Shown here in pieces: positions 42,133 to 53,430 of a stretch of 64,000 nucleotides of DNA. The translations under genes and the position numbers were made by a program. The stretch is from Streptomyces deccanensis (GTDB lineage Bacteria; Actinomycetota; Actinomycetes; Streptomycetales; Streptomycetaceae), in the NCBI RefSeq assembly GCF_022385335.1, contig NZ_CP092431.1, positions 5,642,001-5,706,000 on the forward strand. The letters run 5' to 3'. Every line of letters begins with the position of its first letter. The first letter of the stretch is position 1. The notes under the pieces are model-generated. The model did no database searches. It was not told the DNA's origin and saw only the letters and a program-made list of their open reading frames with translations.

Positions 42133-43524
42133 TCACTGGAGCATGCCGCGGATCGTGTCGCCCTCGACCACGGTGGCGCCGGTCGTCGTCACGCCCTTCG
42201 CGGAGCCGCGCAGGACCAGGGAGCCGTTCTCGCCGATGACGTACAGGTCGGCCCTGCCGTCGCGGTCGGTGTCGCGGAGGCGGATCGTGTGGCCGAAGTA
42301 CTCGCCGGTGGACAGGTCGCCGGGCACGCCCGCCGTGTCGCGGGCGAACCACTGGGAGTTCGTGGTGGTCAGGCCGGACGAGCCGCCGTGGAGGACGTGG
42401 ACGCCGCCCGCCTGCTCGCGGCTGCCGATGGTCTCGCCCGGGGCGGCGATCGCCAGGTCGCGGTAGCCGTCGCCGTTCACGTCGCCGGCGGTGATCGCGT
42501 CGCCGAAGGCGTCGTACGACTCCGGGGTGCCGGTGATGCCGGAGGTGGCCTGGGTGAAGCGGGCCGACTTCGACGGGCCGGTGGAGGAGCCGTACCAGAG
42601 CGTCACGCGGCCCTTGGTCCGGTCGTACACGGGGGTGCCGATGGCGATGTCGCCGTCGCCGTCCTTGTCGAAGTCGGCGATGACGCCGTCGCCGCCGCGC
42701 TCGGCCTGGCCGCCGTCGGCCTTCACGGACTCGATGCGCAGGGTCTTCCCGGGGTACAGCTTGGTCTTGCCGCCGGAGACGAACCAGGCGTCGGAGGCGA
42801 GGGTGGTGTCGGTGACGACGTCGCCGATGACGACGAGGTCGGTCTTGCCGTCGGTGTTCACCTTCCCCGCGATCAGGGCGGTGGCGTAGAAGGGCGAGTC
42901 GCTCTTGTCCAGGACCGTCACCGTGCCCTTCACGCCCGACTTGGTGATCGCGCCCCGGTAGACGTACGCCTTGCCGGCGCGGACGAGGGCGAGGTCCGGG
43001 TGGCCGTTGCCGTCGAAGTCGCCGGTGGCGAGGTCGACGGCCTCGCCGGAGACGCCCTTCGGTCCCTTGAACGGAACGGTGGTGCCACCGGAGAGGCCCT
43101 TCGCGCTTCCCCAGAGGATCGTCACCGTGCCGTTGTCCTTGGCGCTGCCGACGTCCTCGCCGTTGGCGGAGACCGCGAGGTCGCCGTAGCCGTCCTTGTT
43201 GAAGTCGGCGGCGGTACGGAACTCGCCGAAGAAGTCGTCCGACTCGTCGGCGCCGGGGACGCCGGCGCTCGCCTGGTCGATGAACTGGGTCTTCGTGCCG
43301 GGTCCGCCGGCCGCCGTACCGAAGGTGACCAGGACACCGCCGCCGTCGCTGTAGCGGGTCTCGGTGCCGTACGAGAAGGCCGCGTAGTCGCGGTGGCCGT
43401 CGCCGTTGAAGTCGTCGGCGTGTTTGGCGGGGGCGGCGGTCGCCTGGGGCGCGGGGAGGGTCGGGACGGCTGCCAGGAGGGCGGTGGTCAGGACGGCGGT
43501 CAGGGGGAGCGTGCGCTTGCGCAA
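42133..43524 (-). CDS. Secreted FG-GAP protein 2
   Basis: The 463-residue protein has a signal peptide (MRKRTLPLTAVLTTALLAA, then ATAAP) and seven FG-GAP-like repeats, for example DFNKDGYGDLAVSANGEDVG and DVNGDGYRDLAIAAPGE. Its Asp/Asn/Gly loops should bind calcium. The organisation is the same as that of the neighbouring paralogues, from which it has diverged considerably, so the duplication is not recent. Confidence 0.87.
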   Translation of the reverse strand: MRKRTLPLTAVLTTALLAAVPTLPAPQATAAPAKHADDFNGDGHRDYAAFSYGTETRYSDGGGVLVTFGTAAGGPGTKTQFIDQASAGVPGADESDDFFGEFRTAADFNKDGYGDLAVSANGEDVGSAKDNGTVTILWGSAKGLSGGTTVPFKGPKGVSGEAVDLATGDFDGNGHPDLALVRAGKAYVYRGAITKSGVKGTVTVLDKSDSPFYATALIAGKVNTDGKTDLVVIGDVVTDTTLASDAWFVSGGKTKLYPGKTLRIESVKADGGQAERGGDGVIADFDKDGDGDIAIGTPVYDRTKGRVTLWYGSSTGPSKSARFTQATSGITGTPESYDAFGDAITAGDVNGDGYRDLAIAAPGETIGSREQAGGVHVLHGGSSGLTTTNSQWFARDTAGVPGDLSTGEYFGHTIRLRDTDRDGRADLYVIGENGSLVLRGSAKGVTTTGATVVEGDTIRGMLQ

Positions 43525-43602
43525 GGTGAGGGCTCCGGGGGGAGGGGGTGGGGAGGGCCCGCGTCCGGTGGGGACGCGGGCCCGGGAGAGGCGTGGCAGG
43601 GG

Positions 43603-45084
43603 TCAGTTCGCGAAGTTCACGCCGAAGGCGGGGGCGCCCGTGGTGGAGACTCCCGAGGTGCTCGGGCTGACGCTGCGACCGCCCGACGTGGTGATCTTCG
43701 TGCCGCTGGACGGCAGGTAGAGCACCGAGCCGTTGCCGGCGTTCTCGTACGAGCCTGCCAGCAGGTCGGCCTTGCCGTCGCCGTTGACGTCGTCGAGCTT
43801 GACCTCGGCGCCGAACGCGTCGTAGGCCTCGGCGCTGTCGGGGACGTTGGCCGTGTCCTGGGTGAAGTACTGGGTGCCCGAGGAGAGGTTGATGCCGCTC
43901 GCCGAGCCGTACAGGACGGTGAGCGAGCCGGCGTCGTCGATGGAGCCGATGTCCTCGCCCGGGGCGCCGACGACCAGGTCCTGGTAGCCGTCGCCGTTGA
44001 TGTCGCCGAGGTCCAGCTCGTAGCCGAAGTAGTCGTCCTTCTCGGACTCGCCGGGGACGTTGCCGGACTCCTGGGTGAAGCCCGTCGAGGAACCGGGACC
44101 GGACGAGGTGCCGTAGGTGACGTTCACCTTGCCGCCCAGCGCGCCGTTGGGGATGGTCGTGCCTTCGGGCGTCTTGTTGTTCCAGTGGGTGCCCGTGACG
44201 ATGTCGCCGTACCCGTCACCGTTGACGTCGCCGATCCCGGTGATCACACCCCCCTTCAGGGGGGTGGCGGACGAGGCGTTCAGGCCGCTCGCGGTGCCGG
44301 GCACGAAGTAGTTCGTGTTCCAGCCGGAGTCGGTCTCGGTCTCGAAGCCGTCGACGACGAGGTCGGTCTTCTTGTCGCCGTTGACGTCGCCCGCGTGGAT
44401 GTTGAGCGGGCCCATCGAGGGGGAGCCGGACTGGATCGGGGGCGTGACCTTGTACCGGCCGCCCTTCGCCGAGCCCGTGGAGCTGATGCCGCCCTTGAGG
44501 ACGTAGAGGGTGCTGGACGTGTTGCCGACGACCAGGTCGTCCGTGCCGTCGCCGTCGAAGTCGCCCGCGGCCAGGTTCTTGCCCCAGCGGTCGTGGGAGG
44601 AGGCGGCGGGGTCGGCGATGGTGACGCTGCCGGTGCCGGTCACGCCCGTCGCCGAGCCCCACAGGACGACGACCGTGCCGCCGTCGGTGTCACCGCTCAC
44701 GTCCTCCTTGTAGGCGGTGGTCGCGAGGTCGTCGTAGCCGTCGCCGTTGAAGTCGCCGTACGCGCTGACCGCGCCGAAGTTGTCGTCCGTCTCGGCGCTC
44801 CCGGGAACGCCCGAGCTGTCCTGGCTCAGGACGGTGCGCTTGGCGGAGGAGACGCCGGTGGCGGTGCCGTAGAGGACGACGATCTGGCCGGCGCCCCCCT
44901 TGCCGTTCACGTAGGCGCCGTCGGCCGAGAAGGCCACGTCGCCGTAGCCGTCGTTGTTGAAGTCGGCCTGCGGGACCGTGGCGGAGTCGGCCGCCGTCGC
45001 CGTCACGGCCGAGAAGGTGAGCAGACCGCCCGTCAGCGCGGCCGCGGAGGCCGTCGCGAGAGCGAGACGCAGATGCTTGTGCAT
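43603..45084 (-). CDS. Secreted FG-GAP protein 3
   Basis: The 493-residue protein has a signal peptide (HKHLRLALATASAAALTGG, TATAA) and FG-GAP repeats such as DFNNDGYGDVAFSADG, DFNGDGYDDLATTAY, DVNGDGYGDIVTG and DINGDGYQDLVVGAPGED. It lies upstream of paralogue 2 with a 78-base gap and is probably transcribed with it. Extracellular beta-propeller; ligand unknown. Confidence 0.87.
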   Translation of the reverse strand: MHKHLRLALATASAAALTGGLLTFSAVTATAADSATVPQADFNNDGYGDVAFSADGAYVNGKGGAGQIVVLYGTATGVSSAKRTVLSQDSSGVPGSAETDDNFGAVSAYGDFNGDGYDDLATTAYKEDVSGDTDGGTVVVLWGSATGVTGTGSVTIADPAASSHDRWGKNLAAGDFDGDGTDDLVVGNTSSTLYVLKGGISSTGSAKGGRYKVTPPIQSGSPSMGPLNIHAGDVNGDKKTDLVVDGFETETDSGWNTNYFVPGTASGLNASSATPLKGGVITGIGDVNGDGYGDIVTGTHWNNKTPEGTTIPNGALGGKVNVTYGTSSGPGSSTGFTQESGNVPGESEKDDYFGYELDLGDINGDGYQDLVVGAPGEDIGSIDDAGSLTVLYGSASGINLSSGTQYFTQDTANVPDSAEAYDAFGAEVKLDDVNGDGKADLLAGSYENAGNGSVLYLPSSGTKITTSGGRSVSPSTSGVSTTGAPAFGVNFAN

Positions 45085-45398
45085 GCGGGGATCTCCTGCT
45101 GCATGCGGACGCCTGGCAGGCGTCCGCAGTCAATGGGGTGCCCGTTCCATCCCTGTTCGCCTGGATTTCAACAGGACGTAAGGAGGTCGTTGGCTAACAG
45201 GAGACCGCTGAGGGGGTCGGTGGGTTGTACGTGTATTCGAGAAATTTTTGTGGCCACTGAGGTTGGTGGGACAACGGGGCGAAAGGGGTTCGTCAGGCAT
45301 AGGGGGGCCGGGGTGTCCGGGCGAACGTTTCGCCGTGGTCGTGCGTCTGCGGTGCGAGGCAGCGACAGACCAGCCCTTGACCGGTGAGGAGCACGACG
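45085..45398. other. Divergent intergenic region
   Basis: These ~310 bases separate the FG-GAP genes (minus) from the lipoprotein gene (plus). No open frame looks real. The lower-GC patch around 45160-45260 is the likely promoter zone. I see no clear operator. Confidence 0.4.
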
Positions 45399-46175
45399 AT
45401 GAGTGGTTCCCGTGTACGGATCGCCCTGGCCGCCGCCCTGGCGATGGCCCCCCTGACCGTCGGGTGCGCGGCCCTGGACACCGGGGGTACGAGTTCCGCC
45501 TCGTGCGTGTTCGCCGTGGACTACGGCGAGAGGCAGTACGTCGAGGCGGGCGACGTCGACATCGTCCTCGGCGCGAAGGTGGGCACCGCGCGGGATTCCG
45601 TCTGTAAGGACCAGGGCGGCGGTGAGGAGGACCGGGTGCCGGTCGAGGACCTGGGCGTCTACACGGCGTACGCCGTCGAGGGCGTCGACACCGACGACGC
45701 GATCGCGGTCCGTGAGCCGCCGGGGGGCGAGGTGCGTGTCCTGGTCAACGCGGTCGAGGACGAGGGGGTGAACGCGGCGGTCGACCGGGTGTTCGGGAAG
45801 GACCAGCAGGGTGGCGAGGACGATGGCGGTTCTGACAGCGGTGACAGCGGTGACAGCGACAGCCCGGCGACCGTGGGGAAGTGCGCGCTCGTCGTGGAGT
45901 ACGGGAACGAGGACTACATCGGCCGGGGCGACGCGAAGATCGAGCTGGGGGCCAAGGCCGGGCCGGCCCGAGCGGTGCCCTGCTGGGACACGCCCGGCGA
46001 GGTCGACCCCTCGGCCGACCCGGAGGTGTACCAGGCGTACGAGATCAAGGGGCTGGACCCGGCCGACGCGATAGCGATCGTCTTCTCGGCGGACGAGAAG
46101 CCGTTCTTCATGGTCCGCATGGGCGACGACCTTCCGCCCGAGGTCGAGGCCCTGCTCGCGGCCGAGGAGGGGTGA
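45399..46175 (+). CDS. Lipoprotein with an internal tandem duplication
   Basis: The 258-residue protein starts at ATG 45399 (GAGGAG 8 bases upstream) and has a lipobox LTVGC near residue 23. It carries two copies of a ~85-residue domain: CVFAVDYGERQYVEAGDV/DIVLGAKVG and CALVVEYGNEDYIGRGDA/KIELGAKAG, each with two Cys and ending in a TAYAVEG/QAYEIKG motif. The copies are joined by a Gly/Asp/Ser linker. It resembles DUF6281-type actinobacterial lipoproteins. Function unknown. Confidence 0.8.
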   Translation: MSGSRVRIALAAALAMAPLTVGCAALDTGGTSSASCVFAVDYGERQYVEAGDVDIVLGAKVGTARDSVCKDQGGGEEDRVPVEDLGVYTAYAVEGVDTDDAIAVREPPGGEVRVLVNAVEDEGVNAAVDRVFGKDQQGGEDDGGSDSGDSGDSDSPATVGKCALVVEYGNEDYIGRGDAKIELGAKAGPARAVPCWDTPGEVDPSADPEVYQAYEIKGLDPADAIAIVFSADEKPFFMVRMGDDLPPEVEALLAAEEG

Positions 46176-46281
46176 GCGGCGTGGGGCCCGAGCCGTACGT
46201 CTCCTGAGCCGTGCCTGCGGCGCCTGCCGCGTCTGTGGCGCCTGCCGTGTCTGTGGCGCCTGCCGTGTCTGCCGTGGCGCG

Positions 46282-46317
46282 ACGGTGCCCCCGGTCCGAG
46301 GGGACCGGGGGCACCGT
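46282..46317. terminator. Strong bidirectional terminator
   Basis: A perfect 16-bp stem (46282-46297 and 46302-46317) with a 4-base loop lies between the convergent lipoprotein and Fe-S oxidoreductase genes. Confidence 0.8.
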
Positions 46318-46346
46318 GTCGAGACTCAACTGCCTTGTGGAGGCGG

Positions 46347-48641
46347 CTACTTCACCGGCTGCGGCTCCGGCTCGGACTCCGTCTCGGCCGCGCCCGCCGG
46401 GGGCTCGTCGTCGGGAACCGGGGTCTTGACGGACTCCAGCAGCAGCTGGGCGACGTCGACGACCGTGACGGACTCCTTGGCCTTGCCCTCGTTCTTCTTG
46501 CCGTTGACCGAGTCGGTCAGCATGACGAGGCAGAACGGGCAGGCGGTGGAGACGATGTCCGGGTTGAGGGAGAGGGCCTCGTCGACGCGCTCGTTGTTGA
46601 TGCGCTTGCCGATCCGCTCCTCCATCCACATCCGCGCGCCACCGGCGCCACAGCAGAAGCCGCGCTCCTTGTGGCGGTGCATCTCCTGCTGGCGCAGGCC
46701 CGGGACGGCGGTCATGATCTCGCGCGGCGGCGTGTAGATCTTGTTGTGACGGCCCAGGTAGCAGGGGTCGTGGTAGGTGATCAGGCCCTCGACCGGGGTC
46801 ACCGGGATCAGCTTGCCCTCGTCGATCAGGTGCTGGAGCAGCTGGGTGTGGTGGATGACCTCGTAGTCGCCGCCGAGCTGCGGGTACTCGTTGCCGAGGG
46901 TGTTGAGGCAGTGCGGGCAGGTGGCGACGATCTTCTTCGCCGACTTCGGCTTGGCCGACTCCGGGGTGACCTTGCCGTCGTCGTCCATCTCCTCGCCGAA
47001 CGCCATGTTCAGCGCCATGACGTTCTCCATGCCGAGCTCCTGGAACAGGGGCTCGTTGCCGAGGCGGCGGGCGGAGTCACCGGTGCACTTCTCGTCGCCG
47101 CCCATGATGGCGAACTTGACGCCCGCCATGTGCAGCAGTTCCGCGAAGGCCTTGGTGGTCTTCTTGGCGCGGTCCTCCAGGGCGCCGGCGCAGCCGACCC
47201 AGTACAGGTACTCGACCTCGGAGAGGTCCTCGATGTCCTTGCCGACGACCGGGACCTCGAACTCGACCTCCTTGAGCCACTCCAGGCGCTGCTTCTTCGC
47301 CAGGCCCCAGGGGTTGCCCTTCTTCTCCAGGTTCTTGAGCATCGTGCCCGCCTCGGACGGGAACGCGGACTCGATCATCACCTGGTAGCGGCGCATGTCG
47401 ACGATGTGGTCGACGTGCTCGATGTCGACCGGGCACTGCTCGACGCAGGCGCCGCAGGTGGTGCAGGACCACAGGACGTCCGGGTCGATGACGCCGTTCT
47501 CCTCGACGGTCCCGATCAGCGGGCGCTCGGCCTCCGCGAGAGCCGCGGAGGGCACGTCCTTGAGCTGCTCCTCGGACGCCTTCTCCTCGCCCTCCATGGT
47601 CTTGCCGCCACCGGCGAGGAGGTAGGGGGCCTTGGCGTGCGCGTGGTCGCGCAGCGACATGATCAGCAGCTTGGGGGAGAGCGGCTTGCCGGTGTTCCAG
47701 GCGGGGCACTGCGACTGGCAGCGACCGCACTCGGTGCAGGTCGAGAAGTCGAGGATGCCCTTCCAGGAGAACTGCTCGACCTGGGAGACGCCGAAGACGT
47801 CGTCGTCACCGGGGTCGGCGAAGTCGATCGGCTTGCCGCCGGAGGTCATCGGCTGGAGACCGCCCAGCGCCGTGGCGCCGTCGGCGTTCCGCTTGAACCA
47901 GATGTTCGGGAAGCCGAGGAAGCGGTGCCAGGCGACACCCATGTTGGTGTTCAGCGAGACCGTGATCATCCAGATCAGCGAGGTGCCGATCTTGATCATC
48001 GCGACGAAGTAGATCAGGTTCTGCAGGGTGCTGGGGTCGAGGTCCTTGAACGCGAGGACCAGCGGGTACGAGGCGAAGTAGCCGGCCTCGTAGTGGTCCA
48101 CGTGGTGGATGGCGCCCTCGAGGCCGCGCAGGGCGTAGATCGCCAGGCCGATGGTGAGGATGACGTACTCGACGAAGTACGCCTGCCAGGCCTTGGAGCC
48201 CGCGAAACGCGACTTGCGGCCCGCCCGGGAGGGCAGGTTGAGCAGCCGGATGGCGATCAGCACGAGGATGCCGAGGATCGTCATCACACCGATGAACTCG
48301 ATGTACATCTCGAACGGCAGGAAGCCGCCGATGACCGGCAGCGTCCAGTCGGCCTGGAACAGCTGGCCATACGCCTGGGCGAGGGTGGGCGGCAGCGTCA
48401 GGAAGCCGATCGCGACGAACCAGTGGGCGAAGCCGACGATCCCCCACCGGTTCATCCGGGTGTGGCCGAGGAACTCCTTGACCAGGGTGATCGTGCGCGC
48501 CTTCGGGTCGTCCGTACGGCTGCCCGCCGGCACCGGCTGACCGAGCTTCACGAACCGGTAGATCTGCGCCACGGCTCGGGCGATCAGCGCGACGCCGACC
48601 ACGGTCAGGACCAGCGACACGATGATCGCGGCGAGTTGCAT
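46347..48641 (-). CDS. Membrane Fe-S oxidoreductase, EtfD/heterodisulfide-reductase-like
   Basis: The 764-residue protein has a NarI-like membrane region with about five to six helices (residues ~5-235; His residues suited to haem b). Two 4Fe-4S motifs follow (CTECGRCQSQCP at about 300 and CTTCGACVEQCP at about 392), then two CCG domains (CPHCLNTLGNEYPQLGG, HDPCYLGRHN, CCGAGGARMW). This is the architecture of mycobacterial EtfD (Rv0338c), which takes electrons from the electron-transfer flavoprotein of fatty-acid beta-oxidation into the quinone pool. That role is inferred by architecture. A palindrome 31-44 bases upstream of the start is a probable operator. Confidence 0.87.
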   Translation of the reverse strand: MQLAAIIVSLVLTVVGVALIARAVAQIYRFVKLGQPVPAGSRTDDPKARTITLVKEFLGHTRMNRWGIVGFAHWFVAIGFLTLPPTLAQAYGQLFQADWTLPVIGGFLPFEMYIEFIGVMTILGILVLIAIRLLNLPSRAGRKSRFAGSKAWQAYFVEYVILTIGLAIYALRGLEGAIHHVDHYEAGYFASYPLVLAFKDLDPSTLQNLIYFVAMIKIGTSLIWMITVSLNTNMGVAWHRFLGFPNIWFKRNADGATALGGLQPMTSGGKPIDFADPGDDDVFGVSQVEQFSWKGILDFSTCTECGRCQSQCPAWNTGKPLSPKLLIMSLRDHAHAKAPYLLAGGGKTMEGEEKASEEQLKDVPSAALAEAERPLIGTVEENGVIDPDVLWSCTTCGACVEQCPVDIEHVDHIVDMRRYQVMIESAFPSEAGTMLKNLEKKGNPWGLAKKQRLEWLKEVEFEVPVVGKDIEDLSEVEYLYWVGCAGALEDRAKKTTKAFAELLHMAGVKFAIMGGDEKCTGDSARRLGNEPLFQELGMENVMALNMAFGEEMDDDGKVTPESAKPKSAKKIVATCPHCLNTLGNEYPQLGGDYEVIHHTQLLQHLIDEGKLIPVTPVEGLITYHDPCYLGRHNKIYTPPREIMTAVPGLRQQEMHRHKERGFCCGAGGARMWMEERIGKRINNERVDEALSLNPDIVSTACPFCLVMLTDSVNGKKNEGKAKESVTVVDVAQLLLESVKTPVPDDEPPAGAAETESEPEPQPVK

Positions 48642-48671
48642 TTCGGGGCTCCTCGGGCCTGCGAGGGTGAT

Positions 48672-48685
48672 TACTAAGCAGTAAC
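48672..48685 (-). promoter_or_regulatory. Palindromic operator TTACTNNNNAGTAA
   Basis: TTACTAAGCAGTAA lies 31-44 bases upstream of the EtfD-like gene start. The AT-rich perfect arms in GC-rich DNA suggest a TetR-type repressor site, consistent with fatty-acid-linked control. Confidence 0.5.
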
Positions 48686-48851
48686 TTATGCAGTCCGTCT
48701 GAGACTACCCAGTTCTTCAGCCGCACTGTAGCCAGGGGGGCGGTGATCTGCGTCGCTGAGGGTTGCCTGAGTAGCGGCCTGTCGCGTTCCGGGGTGATCG
48801 TGCTGTTTCAAAACGATCGTGTTATTCGTAAGAAATTGTGACACTCCCCCC

Positions 48852-48866
48852 TACCGTGGATCCGTG
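48852..48866 (+). promoter_or_regulatory. Leaderless -10 (TACCGT) of the WecA-like gene
   Basis: TACCGT at 48852-48857 stands exactly six bases before GTG 48864, with no ribosome site between. Confidence 0.45.
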
Positions 48867-50000
48867 CTGTACGGAATCCTCGCCGCCGCCTCCGCCCTGT
48901 TGCTGACCGCCGTGCTCTCGGCGGCCGTCCGCGTGCCCGCGCTGCGCCTGGGGATCGCGGAGCGCCGGCGCGGGCGGCGGGTGCCGTTGCTCGGGGGCCT
49001 CGCGGTGATGGGCGGGGTGGGGGCCGTGGCGTGGGTGGGGGAGTGGAGCGGGGTCGCTCCACTCGGGCGCGAGGCCGGATGGCTGATCGTCGTCGGGGCC
49101 GGGCTCGGGGTGTTCGGGCTGCTCGGTGATGTGTGGCGGCTGCCGGCCGTGGTGCGGGCGGCGGGGGTGGTCGTCGGCGCCGCGCTGGTCGTGCCGTATC
49201 GCGAACTGGGTGTGCTGGGCGGGATGGCGGGGGTCGTGTGGATCGTCCTCGTGGTGCACGGGTTCAAGGGGATGGGGCGGTCCGACGGGGTGCTCGGGGT
49301 GGTCGGGGCGGTCACCGCGTTCGCGTTGAGCGGGTGTGCGGCGGCCGAGGTCATGGACGGGCTGGCCACGCTGTTCAGCGTGCTGGCCGCCGCGCTCACC
49401 GGGTTCCTGATGCACAACTGGCCGCCCGCGCGTGTCGTGATCGGCACGTGCGGGGCGCTGTTCGTGGGCTTCCTGCTCGCGGGGGGTGTGCTGCACGTGT
49501 ACGCCGTCGGGTACGGGGCCGGTGTGGGGGCGCCCTTCGCGCTGACGGCCGTGGCCACCGCCGACGTGGTGCTCGTCCTGGTCTCGCGGAAGCGGGCGGG
49601 GCGGGAGCTGTGGCGGGGCGGGCCGGACCATCTCGCCCACCGGCTGCGGCGGATCGGGCTCAGGCCGCCGGGGGTGGTGGTCGTGATGGGGGTCGCGGCC
49701 GCGGGGTCCACGGGGGTGGGGCTCGCCATCCACATGCTGTGGACGCAGCCGCGCACGGCGTGGTGGGTGGCGTTGGCGACCGGCCTGGTCGTCCTGGGCA
49801 TGCTCTTCGTCCCGCCCCCCACGACGCGACCGGCCCCCACGACGTCCGTGCGCGTCCCCCGCCCTGTCCCCACGGGCGCCGCGCCGCACACCCGCCGCCA
49901 CCCCATCCCCGGAGGCCGCGCCCCCGGCCCCCCGCCCCGCCCCGACCGCTTCCGGGAACAGGAGGCGGCGGAACTGGGGAGGAGGGGGTGGGTGGGGTAG
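48864..50000 (+). CDS. WecA/MraY-like membrane protein with degenerate active site
   Basis: From GTG 48864 the 378-residue protein has about ten membrane helices in the pattern of polyprenyl-phosphate sugar-phosphate transferases (WecA/TagO/MraY). The start is family-like (RVPALRLGIAERRRGRRVPLLGGLAV). The expected motifs are changed: the Asp-rich loop reads GLLGDVWRLP instead of a D-D-D type motif, and the N-x-x-N-x-x-D-G-x-D-G motif reads HGFKGMGRSDGVLG. Loss of these Mg-binding aspartates suggests a non-catalytic paralogue. A Pro-rich cytoplasmic tail ends the protein. Confidence 0.7.
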   Translation: MLYGILAAASALLLTAVLSAAVRVPALRLGIAERRRGRRVPLLGGLAVMGGVGAVAWVGEWSGVAPLGREAGWLIVVGAGLGVFGLLGDVWRLPAVVRAAGVVVGAALVVPYRELGVLGGMAGVVWIVLVVHGFKGMGRSDGVLGVVGAVTAFALSGCAAAEVMDGLATLFSVLAAALTGFLMHNWPPARVVIGTCGALFVGFLLAGGVLHVYAVGYGAGVGAPFALTAVATADVVLVLVSRKRAGRELWRGGPDHLAHRLRRIGLRPPGVVVVMGVAAAGSTGVGLAIHMLWTQPRTAWWVALATGLVVLGMLFVPPPTTRPAPTTSVRVPRPVPTGAAPHTRRHPIPGGRAPGPPPRPDRFREQEAAELGRRGWVG

Positions 50001-50014
50001 GGGTGGTGCAGGTT

Positions 50015-50530
50015 GGGGGCGGGGTGGGGTGGGGTGCCTGCCGGTTGGGCTGGTTGGGCGGGCCTCGGGCGGCTACGGGGCGGCTGGTGGGCGAGGGGCC
50101 GGATGCTCGGGTTGGGGAGCGGCACTGGGGGCGGGGTGGGGTGCCTGCCGGTTGGGCTGGTTGGGCTGGTTGGGCGATGGGCTTGCGCCTGCGCATGGAC
50201 GGGGGTCAGGGGCTGCGTCCGTGCGTCGACGGGGTCACCCGGTGCCCCGGTCGGCGGCGTGGCGGCGGTCCTCCTGGCCGGGTGGTTCGGCCTCCAGGCC
50301 GGTGGGGGTTCGCGCGCAGTTCCCCGCGCCCCTGACGGGCGCGAGGTCCTGGGGCCTGGTGAATGCGGGGTGCGGCTGCGCATGACGGGGGCTGCGGGCT
50401 GCGTCCGTGCATCGACGGGTCACCCGGTGCCTCGGGCGGCGGCGAGGCGGTTGTCGGCCTCGCCGTGGTTCGGCTGCCGGGCCGGTGGGGGTTCTCGCGC
50501 AGTTCCCCGCGCCCCTTAAGGGCGCGCCAG
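50015..50530. repeat. Repeat-rich non-coding spacer upstream of dnaK
   Basis: Two repeat types are present. A ~37-base G-rich unit (GGGTGCCTGCCGGTTGGG core) occurs near 50025-50058 and 50131-50167. A ~186-base imperfect direct repeat starts at about 50212 and 50398 (GCTGCGTCCGTGC), each copy carrying the common Streptomyces intergenic sequence GCGCAGTTCCCCGCGCCCCT near 50313 and 50495. No gene is supported from 50001 to 50869. Confidence 0.65.
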
Positions 50531-50776
50531 GCCCTGGCGGGCCTGAGGGAGCGGGGTGCGGCCCTCTGGGGTCCCACGCTCTCCTCGTCGCCCGTCGCCC
50601 GTCGCCCGTCGCCCGTCGCGTCGCGCACCGCCCACCACTCCGCACCGCCCCCCGGCCGCCCGCCCCTCGGCACCCCGTCACCCACCCCGCGCGTCACTCT
50701 CGTACCCGACGCGCGCCCGCATCGTGGACGTATACGCGCAGGTCAGACGGCGGTTGCGTATAAGGAAAACATAAGA

Positions 50777-53388
<2,612 letters not shown>

Positions 53389-53430
53389 CGCCGACGGAGT
53401 GCACACCCGGTGGAAGGAGGGACGTCGCGG

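Noticed and set aside
41773..45387. A 1204-codon plus-strand frame across the FG-GAP genes
   Set aside because: It crosses three genes and their spacers and has only shadow composition; the minus-strand genes have signal peptides and repeats.
46335..48677. A 780-codon plus-strand frame
   Set aside because: It lies exactly opposite the EtfD-like gene, which carries clear Fe-S motifs.
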